Shown in pieces: positions 25,701-40,700 of a stretch of 64,000 bases of DNA. The DNA is from Manduca sexta (Eukaryota > Arthropoda > Insecta > Lepidoptera > Sphingidae). The stretch lies in NCBI RefSeq assembly GCF_014839805.1, contig NC_051126.1:10176609-10240608 (forward strand), given 5' to 3'. The notes under the pieces are model-generated. The model was not told the origin of the DNA. It saw nothing but the letters and a program-made list of their open reading frames with translations, and did no database searches. Within the stretch, counting starts at the first letter, position 1. Each line of letters begins with the position of its first letter. The translations under genes and the position numbers were made by a program.

Positions 25701-28700
25701 TAAATATTATCAATATAGTTTTAATTTATGTAAAAGCGTGCGTTATGCTATATGCGCTATGTTGATATAGTGTTTAGATGTTTTACACATTATGGTATAG
25801 TAAATAGCAGCTCTTGATAACTTGAACGCCTACGGATTTACAAACTGTTAAAGTATTACTATTAAATAAATCAAAGGCTAGTAATGTAAATAAGAGCCAA
25901 AAAAAAACTATATGAGTGACTGCTGGTTCTTTGTTATAATATTAGTATTCATGAATACCCATTATGTAGGCTTCATTTGCATAAATACTAAGTTTTTTCG
26001 ATAAACTTAAATTTATTTCATATTAAGTACTTAAATTTATCTTCTAAAAAGTGTTTTACATATAAACAAAACTCGTATCAAAATCAATATGGCGGCTTCG
26101 GAGTTCAATCAGAATGAAGACAAATTACCATATAGCGAGCACAAATAAAGAGCTCATCCGAAATCGCAGATCGACAGTTAACATTATTTATTTGTGTACA
26201 CCGGCATCAGTGCGGCTGTGCGCCCAGACGGCATTATCGATTTTGAAACGCAACAAGTCGACGTAACTCACGTTGCATTTTGCAATACACTGATTCGCTC
26301 AAGGCTTATAAAATTAAAACTTTTTTTAGAATCGTCGACATAATATGTTAAAGATTGATATATCAATTCTAAAACGTAAACCTAAACGTAACTCCGTTTT
26401 TTAGTAATAGGCTACCTTATTTTTTTTTTTCATAACTAATCCTTTATTATTCCTCTAAAATTTACATTACAAAGACACGAAATTTTAATATTACGCCGTC
26501 GATAAATAATTTGTTAAATGCCTTTTTTTAGTAATAGGCTACCTTATTTTTTTTTTCATAACTAATCCTTTATTATTCCTCTAAAATTTACATTACAAAG
26601 ACATGAAATTTTAATATTACGCCGTCGATAAATAATTTGTTAAATGCCTTTTTTTAGTAATAGGCTACCTTGTTTTTTTTTTCATAACTAATCCTTTATT
26701 ATTCCTCTAAAATTTACATTACAAAGACACGAACTTTTAATATTACGCCGTCGATAAATAATTTGTTAAATGCCTTTTTTTAGTAATAGGCTACCTTATT
26801 TTTTTTTCATAACTAATCCTTTATTATTCCTCTAAAATTTACATTACAAAGACACGAACTTTTAATATTACGCCGTCGATAAATAATTTGTTAAATGCCT
26901 TTTTTTAGTAATAGGCTACCTTTTTTTTTTTTTCATAACTAATCCTTTAATATTCCTCTAAAATTTACATTACTAAGACACGAATTTTTCAAAGTACGCC
27001 GTCGATATATAATTTGTTAAATGGGATTTCAGCAAATCCGATACAATGACGTCGTTACAACCGATATGCAGATAGTCCCTATAACCAATAAATGTGCAGG
27101 TGCCCCGCCCTGCTCTCGGCATCGATTTTATGAAACTGGGAAAGCGCTGTGATAGTTTTGAACGTAGTTAAACAACAAAGAGAGATTCGATACGCATTGA
27201 ATTAATATGTGTTGAAATGAATTTCAGACATGTTTTTTCTCGATTTAAGTTCTAATTTTATAGTTTTTGATAAGCTTGGTACAATATAATTATGCTGTAA
27301 TTTGATAGAGCTTATCCACTATTTATCCTAATATAATTAAACAAGTGATGTATCTACCTACTGTCATATTACGATTTAACCGAATCGACACGTTCTGCAT
27401 TATGTGATTATCTCACCAATATTATGCTAAGTTTACACTAGCAAGTTCTTGCAGCAATGTATTGCGCAATAACTTCCTAATACCTTTACATTATAAAGAC
27501 AATATATCAATAATTCTATGCACTGTCGTGTGATATGACTGTGCCGCAATTCCTGCTAGCCCTAAAATTTGAAAGTCAATAATTTACCATGATCCTTTAT
27601 ACGGTAAAAATTGCTTGCGGAATTCGACTTCTGAAAGTTTTCTTGTTAAACTTCGCTTTTAAAAACCGAAACATAATGAAGATCTTGGATGTTTGTTAAA
27701 ACTTGGAAGTAATCGCAGTAACCGCTGCGTAGATTTGGAACAAATGACGTCACTTTTGTCTCGTTTGTCAACAGTTCACCGTAGAAGCGGTGATGACGGA
27801 GAGCGTGAGCGTCCACTGGCAGTGCCGGGCGCTGTGCACTCACCCGGAGTCGGGCGCGCCGCATCAACCCAAGTTCCTCGTCGAAGGTGCGAATTTATAC
27901 ATGTGATTTCTTTTTTAAATGTGCACGGCAAAGTAGCTCCACTGCGCCTGATGGTAATTGGAGTGGGGTCCAATAGAATGGCGACTGAAGAGAGATGGTC
28001 CCTCGACAGTCGACACATTTATGCCGGCCTGGCGGAACCGGATATACACAGGCTGATCACGGAACGCGACACACTCATGTGGCTCACGCCGGGTTTTACC
28101 ATGTGTACAGTGGCCGCTATCCGGTCAGATACAACTCATTAATAGGTTTTTCATACATGACTAGGATCAAATATGCATTCAATATCTTAATGGAGGTTTC
28201 GAAGAGCATCTCCCACACAAACGCAGAAAAGCAGTGTGTCTGTATTTTTTTCTAAATTTATCAGGAACAAATAACTGGTAAGACTGCCCCGGTGGTGAAG
28301 TTGTATTACGTCACTACAGTGCTGAGGTCTCTAGTTCGTTTCCCGGATCGGGCAGTGATGTTGGGATTTTCTACTCATAGATATGGCGATAGGCTCGTCC
28401 ACTTATACATCATGAGACGGAAAGGAATACGCACGGCGAAAAGTAGAGTGCACCAGCTGCGCCTACCCCTTAGGGGATAATTGGCGTGAGTGTGTATGTG
28501 TGTGTGTGTTATCGTGAATAACTTTAGATGTCTTGACTTTTTAAAATATCATTATACTAAATACCATTTATATTCACATACGAATTAAAGGAAATAGACG
28601 CGTTGAGACATTGAAGTGTGTTCGCATTTTATAGGTAAGTAATCACAGCAATTGATATGTTTTATTTGAAACCAATAAATCGACCTTGGCCATTGCATCT

Positions 28701-31700
28701 GACGATCGTTCCACAATAGATTCGTTTGGCTCCATTGTTTCATGTCTTGGTCTAAGTGTGCGGTCGCGCTTCGCGAATTCCAGTGCCAACTGTCCTACGG
28801 TTTGATGCAACATTAACTGTACTTCAAATAAATGATAATACTAAGAAATAATTCGTTTATTCTTGAATACAGAATTGAGGATATAATTAACGTATACTTT
28901 AGTGATAAGAACATTTCACTTGCCCTATTTTGACCATGGCTGCCCTGTAAGCAATAGTAATGAAACAAGGACTTAAATATAAAAACCTGCGCATGTTTCC
29001 CCAAAACATTACACTTATACATCTTGTTATTACAGTAGAGGATCATCCTATGTTTAATATTGTACGTTATTCTATTTGTAATGGTTAATAATACGAGAAA
29101 GAAACCCCCTGCGAAATCTGCATAAAAATTGGTTAAAGAAATGAGCCAGTAATTATTTTTTCTAATATTGCGATGTGCAGAAGTGGGTGCGTTGTGGGAA
29201 TATCGCTCTGTCTCTTTCTTTCGTACGTGTAGTGATTTCCGATGACGTCAAATGTTGGTATTGCGCCTTTATTCTGTTTCTTGTTAGTTACCCATGCCAC
29301 CGATTTCGGTGTTTGAATTTTCAAAGACTTATAACTTGTTAATTTTTTACCGGATTTTAATAATTCCTTCTGTGTTATAATATATACAGAAGGAATAAAT
29401 ATTTGAAAGTTGTAAAGAACAAAAATGAGTCCGGTACCCTATTATTACAATGCTCTTCAAACTAACACACTATTGTTTGAGGGTTAATATACTTTAAAAT
29501 GATTGATGAAAAATTACTGATTTTTAAGTTTACTCTAAATTGTATAACAATTTTTCATATATTATTCACGCCTTTCATGCCTGAAGGGGTAGGCAGAGGC
29601 GCAACAGTTGCACCCACTTTCCGCCGTGTGTATTCCGTCCCATAATGTGATAAGAGACGAGCCTAAGAGGCGAGGTCAAATTCCAGCCTCCGTGCTGATA
29701 ATGAGTCGAAAATCCCAATATCACTGCTAGACCCGGGATCGAACCCGAGACCTCGCCACTGTAGTCGTATCGTAATAAAATTACGCCACCGAGGCAGTCA
29801 TACGTTAAATACTTCGATTCAAAAATAGCTACACTATACAATTGAACTTCAACTTATTATAAAAACTTTTTGCTGATTCATTTGTATTTTTTGCACCAGG
29901 CGATGATCTGAAAAAGCTGAAACTGTTGAACGTGTTCGAGCCGTGCACGCTGCAGGTCGGCGACCGGAACTTCCTCACCATCGGGCCCGAGGACACGTTC
30001 ATCAGCAAGAAACAGTGGAGGAAACAACAGAGTGAGTGTTTGAGTACATAGAAATAATTTTACAAATAGATTTCTTTAATTTCCAGTGAATTGTTAGGTC
30101 AGTGAGGTTATTCATTTGGTTGAACTCGTAAATTCTTTAGAGCCTTAGATTCTGTATTTAACATTAACTTTAAATAATAATAAATTTAATTTCATTCCCA
30201 CAGAAACGGACTTTATAATTCTAATATTTTTAGAACTCACTTTTTATTACACGTTTTAAAGTTTTTTTTATCGTGTTGGAACAGGTAAATATCACAGGAA
30301 CCTCCGTAAGCAGAGCCGCCCCACAAAGAAATCGTCCAAGTCCGAGACCAACTCGAGTGAACACGTGCCGTCCCGACCCAAGAAGCGCGCCTCGTCGCAC
30401 CGCAAGCTCAAGAACACTGACGTACGTACATTCTACCAGCGGCCTATTACTTTTAACCGACTTCAAACAAAGGAGATTCTCAATTCGGGCGTATTTTTTA
30501 TAAAGGACGTTTCGGTCGTCAAAAAGCGATAAAGTAGCAAAAGAAATGATATCAGCAAAACGATCTTATAAAATATCAACTGACCAATTTATACTTAAAT
30601 CTTTTAATATCGGCATAGGAATTACAAGGCACACAATGGTATTTGAAGACACTATAGCTGAGACTAGAGAATCACCAATCTGTTAATAATCATATAAACA
30701 TCTGTCAATGAGCCTCTATTACAAAATAAATATCTAGCAAAGTTATATTAAACACTCGAAATTATCAATCAATTCAACAGTTTTGATACCAGCTATCCCA
30801 CTAATAAAATCCTATATATCTAGCATGAAATGGAAGTTGACACCGGTGAGGAGAAGTTGGAGTGTCTGGACGAAGTGTTGAAGACGGACCCCAACTGCCC
30901 CAGCATCAAGATCGAGCCCATCGGGGACGTGTCACTGCCCATGGCCAGCAGCCAGGAGGACACCGCCACCGAGGAGAAGAACGACTCGGGAATAAGGTAC
31001 ATAATGTTTTTATTATAGAGTCTATTTCAGCTTGAGCTCGAACAAACGGGCCGCACATACGTCACTGCGACTCTTTAAGCCACGAACGACAGTGACATAT
31101 GCATGAGTGAGGAAGTTTGACAAGTCTGGAAGCACTTATCAGTTTTTGTAGCATTGTGTTAAACAAAGTCATTGAATACATTTCGTTAAAATAAAAAAAG
31201 AAAAAAGTATCTCAAGCTCTTTCCAACCAATGGGTTGTCAGAGAGGGGCAACAAGGGTATTCTTCTTATGCCATGTAAAACTTAAAATCTTTAACTAATT
31301 ATCCACTAGAAATGGCAAAGCAGAAAACTCAAATCAACTAACTTATGCACATCTTGCTTTATGAATATCATAAAGCAAGATGTGCATAAGAGATTTATTC
31401 CTAACATTGTCAGTTGATGAGACGTAAGCAACAATGTTGAAGTTTTCGTAAGGTCAGCAAAATATTTTAACCCTTATTAAATAACCACTAATTTAGTCCT
31501 TAGAATATTTTAGTGTGAACATAGTTCCCAGTAACTACAAGTGTATTCGTTACTCAATTTCAGTTTGCCCTCTTTATGCTAACCATACCATTATATTACA
31601 AAATCTCAAAAATACTTGTTTCCATTTTTAATGCCTTCGTTTCTCATGTTTCCCCAATATCAGTTTTATTGTCACAAAATGTGTCAGACTCTTTGACTTT

Positions 31701-34700
31701 GACGCACATTTCGTCCCTTTTGGCATCTTGACAAATTAAATCCCAGTGAAACATAATAAATTTAATTAAATGTTTAGTATTTTAAACCAAACCTTGTTAC
31801 TATAATTTGTAGTATTTTTTTCTTAGTTCCACCAATTTTATAGTTCTTATATAAGTAGTTTCATATAGTTTCTCGTATCCAAACAGTTTAGCTAAATAAT
31901 TGATTACCTGTAGAAAGATTCATGCGTTTTAAAATTAATTTAGGAATTAGACAAGCATATATATTACACAAGCATTTTTAGAGCATGTTACCTTAGGTCC
32001 ATCAACAACCGCTAAGCTTAGATAAAACTAGAGATCATGACTTAGCTCGTCTAAATATTGAGCAAAACAAAAGCAACGGAACAAATATTACCGGTGCCTT
32101 TATTTTGTGTTATTTTTAGGAAAAAAAAATAGTTTAGTAGGTCTTTTATAAGACATAATTCTTATAATCATCGACGCATTCCATAACTCGATATCATTAA
32201 CTATCCGCATGTGTTTGAGAATGTTTAGTATATTTTATAATAATCCATTGTGACGGTGTAGTGGGCTAAGTAAATCCCACTTCCGCAGCCCGGAGCCGAC
32301 CCGCGAGGAGAGCTTCAAGTTGAACGGCGACAGCAAGTCCGAGATTGTTGTCGCCAACGACGATGACTCAGACAACTGGGAGAACACCAGCAGTGATGGC
32401 AGCGATACTGATAGGTATGTGTAGTTATATTTTTATTTGTGAGTAGGATTCGTGCATCGAGTGTTCTGTGCCAGCGCATAATGTTGGGAAATGGCGTAGG
32501 CGTGTTTCAATGGAACCATTTAGTAAAATTTTAATTAATCAATATATTCAGCAAAATCTCGCGTTTTTGTAGGTATGGAAAAAAAAATATATTATAATCT
32601 ATCATGTTGGATAAACGATTTGTAATATAGGTCGATTATCTAAAGCTGGCGCGCTGAACACGTTCACAAACTGCCAGTTTCTAGTTACTGAGAATTAGGG
32701 GTCGCAATACCGGACCATATTTCAAAACCGGTATTTTCGGTATTGACCTAAAATAAATTCCGGTATTTTCGGTATTTCCGGTATTTGAAGAAATATTAGA
32801 AAAATAGGAAATATACATTTAAGTTAGTAATTAAATGTCAAATTTTAGTGATAGCTTAGTGGTTAGTTAAAGGATGAATGAAAAGAGATTTTTGTAAGCC
32901 AACGTCCATACCGTTCTGATTTCTGAGAGCTGGCTCAAACTTCACCTTCCTTCGAACCTTTACCCCCCTCCCTGGTTTCATTCTGATTAGAAATGATCGA
33001 TTTGACAGGAGAGGGGGGCGGAGTCGCTATATATTTACGTAGCGACCTGAAATATAAAACTGTAGTATCTTCCTCTGCTTCTTATTCCGCTTGTGGCGGA
33101 ATTTCTATTTCTTGAGGTTTGGGTCAAGGGAGTGAAAACCTTACTAGGTGTTATTTACTGTCCCCCATCTCTTGATTACTTCTCCAGTCTGGAAACAGTT
33201 CTGGAATCTATAGGATCAGAATATGCTCATCACGTCATCATGGGTGATTTAAATACTAATCTCCTTACCAGCCACTCTTCCCGATCTCGTAAACTCCTTA
33301 CTATCCTTGACTCTGCTAAACTGCATGTCCTACCACTGCAAGCTACCCACCATAATATGGATGGTCACGACACTTGGCTTGACATTATCCTCACCTCTGC
33401 TCCTTCCCTTGTTTTCTCCCACGGTCAATTTCCCGCTTCTGGCTTCTCTCACCATGATCTCATCTACATGTCTTTCGCCCTAAAACCTCCCAAGTTCCCT
33501 TCTAGGATATTGCACTTGCGTAGTATTGGTCGCATTGATGCAGATAAGCTGAAAGGAGACGCTGCTAACTTTAACTGGGATCACCTATTGGTAGCCACCT
33601 CCATTGACGATAAAGTCGCAATTTTTAACCGCAATGTCACTGCACTCTTTGATACCCATGCCCCTTTAAAGAAAATTAAATTAAAACGTCCTCCTGCACC
33701 ATGGATTACACATGGGGTTAGATTGGCGATGAGACGACGGGCTTTTCGCCAGTACAGAAAGGATCGTTCGGAGGAGAATTGGTGCCTTATGCGTACTGGT
33801 ACGTAATGCTAAACGCCGACACATTCTCTGTAATATTTCTTCCTCCTCGCCAGCCAGTATCTGGAGATTCCTCGGAACTCTGGATATTGGCAAAGTTAAA
33901 AACATAGATTTCCACGGTGAGCCTATTGGTTTGGATGACATTAATCAACATTTCACATCTGTTACCATGATTGATCACCAAACTAGGCGTCGTACCATGG
34001 ATTTCTTAGCGGGTCTATCCAGGCCTAACATTAATACTTTTCACATTTCTTCTGTGCCGTTGGGTCAAATTAGAAAAGTTATCCTGTCCATTAAATCCAA
34101 TGCCACTGGCTGTGACAACATCAGTCGTCGCATGATAATCCCTATCCTGGAGCAACTTCTACTAATCATGTCCCATATCATTAACGCCTCGCTCAGCACT
34201 GGTATCTTTCCGTCTTTGTGGCGGAGAGCTATTGCTATCCCTCTTCCTAAAATCCCTAACCCATCACTTGCTAAGCATTTCCGTCCCATATGCATTCTTC
34301 CTTTTCTCTCGAAAGTGCTCGAGGCCTGTGCACACAAGCAATTGTCTGAGCATGTGCACCGAAACAACCTACTGTGCCCACTCCAGTCTGGCTTCAGGCC
34401 TGGCCATAGCACTATTACTGCACTCCTCAAAGTGACTGGCGATATAAGGGCGGGCATGGAGGATTCCAAAGTCACTGTTTTGGCTTTGGTTGATTTCTCC
34501 AACGCTTTCAATAGTCAGTGACGACATTCTTCTTGCAAACCTCTCCCACCTTATAATTGCGCCTACGGCACTGAATTGGTTCTCTTCATATCTTCAGGGA
34601 CGCCAACAGTTGGTGCGCCTAGACGATTTTTCGTCTAGCTGGCGTGATATAGACTGTGGCGTCCCTCAAGGCGACATACTCTCCCCATTATTGTTCTCTA

Positions 34701-37700
34701 TCTTCATAAACCTCTTAACACAACATCTTCAATGTGCGTACCATCTGTATGCTGATGTCTTGCAAATTTATTCTCGGGAACAAGTCGATCGTGTGTCCGC
34801 AGCTGTAGATAGAGTAAATAAGGACAATTTCGGCCTTTCGGTAAACGCCGCGAAATTGCCATGAAATACCAGGCCATTATTGCAGGCAGCTCAAGGCTTT
34901 TAAACATGTTGTATTTTACATCAATTCCCTCTGTTATGTTTCTCAGCTTTGTTTATCTGACAGCTTGCTGTTTGTTCAGCTTTGTTAATCTGACAGCCAA
35001 CTAGATTCAAGTTGTATCTCAATATTAGCCAATCACAACGGCCCTACGTCTACGCACTACGAAGGCTGCCATACCGTCAGCACTGAGAAACAGACTTGTT
35101 ATCACAGCAATGCTCCGTCCTTAGATAAATAACGTCTATGAATAATGAGGATAGACTTTAAAGAACAAAAAATATTTCTAATAAGTTCTAATCTAAATAA
35201 CAATTAACAGTTAACACCGCTATGCTTAGAACAAAACAAAAGTAGCAATATAGCCATAAGCAATGTATTTTGGTCGCTCTTTATAGAATATACGCCTATA
35301 CGAATGAATGAAATTGCAAGCAGCTTAAATTTTTGCGATTTAAAACTCGAGAAATTAATAATTATACACACATTTTGTACTGAATTTTATTTTTATAAAA
35401 TACCGAAAATCCCGGTTTTTCTAAAATCAATACCGGTATTTTGAAGTTCTTAATTTGGTCCGGTATTCCGGTATTTTCGAAATCCGGGATACCGGTTTGC
35501 GACCCCTACTGAGAATTAATCTACTTGGCGACTGCCAATGGCGACGCAACGCTCACGCATAAACAAAGTAAAAAAATATAGCGCGATATTTGTTGACATC
35601 TATGTATTCATAGTACTTCTGACCTTTCAATTGTAATACGAAACATTTTTTTACATAGAGTGTAAAAATTGTACTTGTGTGAGTACTGTGAACATGTTAG
35701 GTTTAATTAACCGACAATAGTGCGTTACGATGGTTTTGTAACGAGTAGAGCGGTGGTTATTGAGTAGTGTAAGTGTGTGCAGCGGCGCCACGTGGTCGTC
35801 GCGGTGCTCGTCGGCGGCGTCGGCGCGCGGCAAGCGCTCGCCGCAGCTGGCCGTGCGCCTGCTGCGCGGCAAGCGGCTCAAGCGCACGCCGCGCCGCGCG
35901 CCGCCCGCGCCGCCGCCGCGCCGCAGCGACCGCGTCGTCGTCGAGACGCTGCACACCGCCAGCCGCGCCAACGTCGTCTGGCAGGTACACCTACACCCCC
36001 CACACACCCCCCTACACACACAACCCAGCTCTTGTACACCTCACGTATATATTATATTAACACCTCGTTCGTAGGACGGTACGATAGAAATGGGCATACC
36101 ATCCACACAGCTGTATCCCATTCACCATCTGGACGGGCAGGAGTGTTTCCCAGGGGACTTCGTCGTCAGCGGCGCGGCCAATGTCGAGGAGAATCAACAG
36201 GTATTTAATAACTAATAAAACTATCTTTGAAACGATTTCTCATCATTAACTGTAACTGTTAACTTCATTCAAAGTAAAATAAATTATATTTTGCTGTATA
36301 TTTTTTGTGATCTAACAATTAATATACTTACAACCTTTTTTGTATTATAGTTTAAGTGGTCTAGTATCAATGAAAATCAAGGAAGATTTCCAGATTTAGT
36401 TCATTAAATTTGACGAAGGTTTAGACAAAATATTTTTCATAACAATTTTATCAGCCATTTTCCATAAGATGTAGATTGGTAAAATTGTAGAATTTGATAA
36501 TATACTGTTGTCCAAAATTGTTATTCAGCAAATTAGAAATTAATCAAAGTTAGAAATTAACCAGTAACTATAATTGTTTTTTTATTAATTCACTAAATTC
36601 GAAACTAAGGGAGAGCGCGCACTACCATAATTCAATCGCGTGGCAATTTGATTTTATTATACATTCTAGATAGCCTCTAACATTTAACACTGCTTATTCT
36701 ACCTTAGGTTAAATAATAATATTGAGCTTACTAGATCACCGATCGGTTCGATGGCCAACTAGTCTTGCCAAGTGATACATAGCAAACATAATTTATATTA
36801 TCTTACACACACGACTGTCTATCCAGAATGTATATAATCAAGCTAATCTCGCGATAAACCGTGGTGCGCGCAATCCCTTAAACGAAACCTCTCTTTTTTT
36901 CGACGTAGCCGCCAGAAGAACAACTTGCCTATGAGATGGTAAGTGATTGTTGTGCCCGTCGTGATGTTGTGTGTATATTATCATCGTATTGTTCACATTG
37001 ACAGCGTAATTTGTTGTTACAGCTGAAGCACAGGGAATATGGTGTGGTGCAACGCGTTGACCATCACGGACGCACTGCTATTGTGCACTGGTACAGGACC
37101 TACACCAGCACCGATGACCCAGTGTGAGTAGACTTAAATCCAATATCAATCATCTGTGTATTTTTAATGCATTCTTAAAATATTGTTTTGGTCCTTCGAG
37201 CCGTAAATTTAAAGCAAAATATTGCATAAATTTAAATGTTCCTTTTTTTACACAGGCCACAGATGCTACACGAGAGCGAAGTGAGCGTTTACGATCTGAA
37301 AGACCACCCGGACTTCCAGTACCGGCCTGGCACCGTCGTCATTCGGGTTGCCAATTTCACTGGCGAGGATGAGAAGTGCACAGCTGGGCAGGTGAACATC
37401 CTTATATTAATTATCATGTGCTGATTTATTACAGGGTTCTGACTTATATTGCTGCGTTGCAAATTGTGACACCTTTAGATTAGGTTCCAATATAATTATG
37501 AAGCTTTGTTATTCTAACTTTATGATCAGTACATCAATAATGCATAAAATGTGATTGTGTGTGACAGGTCATCGATAATTACCCAACTGGTCGCGTCAAG
37601 GTGTGGTGGGTGGATGGACACACAAGCATGTGCTGGCCCCAGGATCTGTACAAGGTACATAAAGATATGTTCAGCTCCTTATATCCTCGTAAGATATAGT

Positions 37701-40700
37701 TTCAAATAACTGTATAAATGAAATAATTTGTATATTGCGCTGATCTATATTTTTTTTTGTTGCTGCATGACATGTACAAATGCAATCCCAGAATAAAAAC
37801 GGTCTAATTACTATCATGTTGAAAGTGTATGTAAATATATGTCCAGGTGGGCGAGTACGACTCCGAGGAGGGTGAGCTGTGGGGCTCGGACGGGTCGGGG
37901 TCGGAGGACTCGTGGGAGACGCAGAGCTCGGCGCACGAGCCCGACACGCGCTCGCCCGACTGCGTACTCGCCTCGCTGCCCGCGCACACCACGCGTGAGT
38001 CCCACCGCCCATACTACACATACTACCACTCGTATCTCCCCATGTGCGTCTCCACATGTGTTTACATCTGGAAATCCACAAAACATATTAGAACAACTTA
38101 GATAAAGCTTTGCCTGAAATGTGAACTCAGCCCAAGACCTATCGCATCCTATAGTCGCTACCAAGGAGGAGACCCTGCCATCAATTACGTACAAAATTTG
38201 GTTGATAATTCTTAATATATTTTAGTTTCGTAACACATTATCTCTTACGCCATATTATGCGCGGCCCCAAACTACTACAAAATAGTAAATACTATCATAC
38301 GTCATACCACTGCAAAAATCAAAGAATTTAAAAAACTTTGAACTTTGGGAAGGGTTAGAAACATTAAGTGATGCTTACACACCTTAGTTTAATATGTTTG
38401 CGGTTGACATAGGCGAGGTTGTGAGCTAAAGCTAGTGTTTTATATTTTCGATCGCTCGATTAACGCCAATGTTTGGGCTTAGTGTACGTCAACACCGAAG
38501 CGCAACAGGCGGCCGGTGGCGAAGCCATCGACGTGGGTTCTGAAAAAACGATCAAGGTCAACGTGACGGTGGAGGACGTGGATGTGGACGTGGCGGCGGC
38601 TGGCGGCCCCATTCCCGTGCCGCGCCTGCTGGAGCCGCGCGTGGCGGCGCACATCGAGCGCGGACGCGTCGCCATGCGTCGCCTCGAGGAGATGTTCGCA
38701 CGACACCCTGCACTGCAGAGCCAGGAGGTCAGTATTACACACCATAATAGGGTACCGGACTCATTTTTGTTCTTTATTATTATCAAATATTTCCATAATA
38801 TAAATTATAACACAGAAGGAATTATTAAAATCCGGTAAAAAATCAACAAGTTATAAGTCTTTGAATTTCGGTGGAAGGGGTAATTAACAAGAAACAGAAA
38901 AGAGACGAAATATCCACATGTGACGTCCTCGGGAATTACGACGCGTGCGAGAAAAAGAGATGAAGCGATATCCCCACATCGCGCCCACTTCTGCACATTA
39001 CAATATTTTAAATATGAATTACTCGCTCATTTTTTAACCAATTGTTATGCAGTTTTCGCAGGAGTGCTTCTTTTTCGTATTATTAACCATTACATATAGA
39101 ATAATGTACAAAATCAAGCATAGGCCGGTCCCCTATTATAATTACCTTGCTCTTCATTTACTGAGTGTATCGGTGGGTAGTCCCCTAAAAATATTTTTGG
39201 GTACACTCATATATGTTGTATAAAATGTTTGTGTTGTTTTGTCATCGCAGATTATGCGAAAATTGCTCAACTTATACAAAGATTGCCGTTTCCTGGACCG
39301 TCTGATGGGTACATCGTTCTTCCATGAGGATCACTTTTTGGTAAGTACAATTATTTATACTTGCCTGAAAGACTTATGTAACTCAAGCATATCTGTAAAC
39401 TAATTTTGGTGTTACTAAAATCTTCTATCCGGCCTGTAAAACTTTCCTGTATTTTATTTAAAAATTGTATGTACTATGAGTAATAAATGTCTCTACAACT
39501 GTTTTATTATTGTAAATTATTATTAGTAGACCGCAGTGGCGTAGCGACCATACAACCCGATTCCTACCAGCTTCCTTTTTAAGTTTATTAACGTTTGTCT
39601 TAGTCTTTGTTTTCTGTTAAATTGGCCGCGATACGTTATTAACCTTTCTCGGGTTACCTTTTGAATATTTTCACCGTTTCCCACTGGTAGACCGTATAGA
39701 ACGTAACACAAGTCGTGTGCGTGCGCAGGGTCTCCTGGAGCGTGTGCGCGAGCGCGGGGCGAGCACGCCGCGCGCGGGCGAGCGCCGCGTGCACGAACAG
39801 CTCGCGCGCCTGTTCGCGCACGAGCCCGAGGACCACGAGGACCCCCCCGCGCCGCCCGGCCGCGCACTCATACACTCCAACCTTACCGTAGAGCCCATGG
39901 AGGTATACCCCTTATAACCAGAATTTTCATCGATAAATTGGAAACCTTAACAGTTGCCGCAATAAAGTCTACATTTAGGCAAAAGTAACAGAAACTTTGA
40001 CTTCCTGTCGATAAAGAATCTGACCATTAGACATACAGAATGTTTGTCCCTATCAAGTTGACACAGGTAAAATAGGAAGATAAAGTAATCTCGCGGCCTA
40101 TAAACATAATGAATATATTCTAAGCTTCAAAGGGGGTCGAATCCCTATTTCAAAATTATTTCTTTTAAGATTGAAGGCGACAACTCGAAGAAACTCTTTG
40201 CTGACGCGGCAGAACCAGCTCAAGCTTCTGGCTCGGATGTACCTAGCATGCAGGATATGCCTATTGATAACCGTAAGTATATCTTTATTACAAAAAAACC
40301 GCATCGATTCCGTGCATTCGTTTGGGAGCTACGATGGCACAAATTGACATACAGATACACCTTTACCTTATAACACCCCGTTTTATCCGCGGGGGTTAAA
40401 TATAAGTCAACTTAACGATACAGCCAAGTTACACAATACACATAGTATAAGGAACACCTTTTAACGGAGTATACCAACCCCCATGAAAAATTCGTTTTGA
40501 CGTTACAAAAAATATTCCAGAGTAGGACTTGGCCATTACTCTGAAGTTAACGATGAATATATGTAAAAAAAATGATATACAATAATAGATGATTTAACTC
40601 GGTGCGGTTCTGTAGTGTCCACAGACACGAACGACGTGGACGGCGCCACACGCAACGTGTGCTACAAGCTGTGCTCGCTCATACACACACAGCTCGTGAA

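Noticed and set aside
26395..27022. Regular direct repeats resembling a CRISPR array
   Set aside because: The whole 126-bp unit is repeated without unique spacers, so it is a tandem repeat.
35651..36208. Several Arg/Ala-rich frames on both strands
   Set aside because: They arise from the extreme GC content of UBE2O exon 9; only the frame matching exon phase and family sequence is kept.
36905..36945. Possible short UBE2O exon ending CCTATGAGATG before GTAAGT
   Set aside because: Exons 10 and 11 are already joined in phase 0 and the fragment has a stop in the required frame; it looks like repeat sequence.
39523..39917. GC-rich minus-strand frames of 73-114 residues
   Set aside because: Shadows of UBE2O exon 17.
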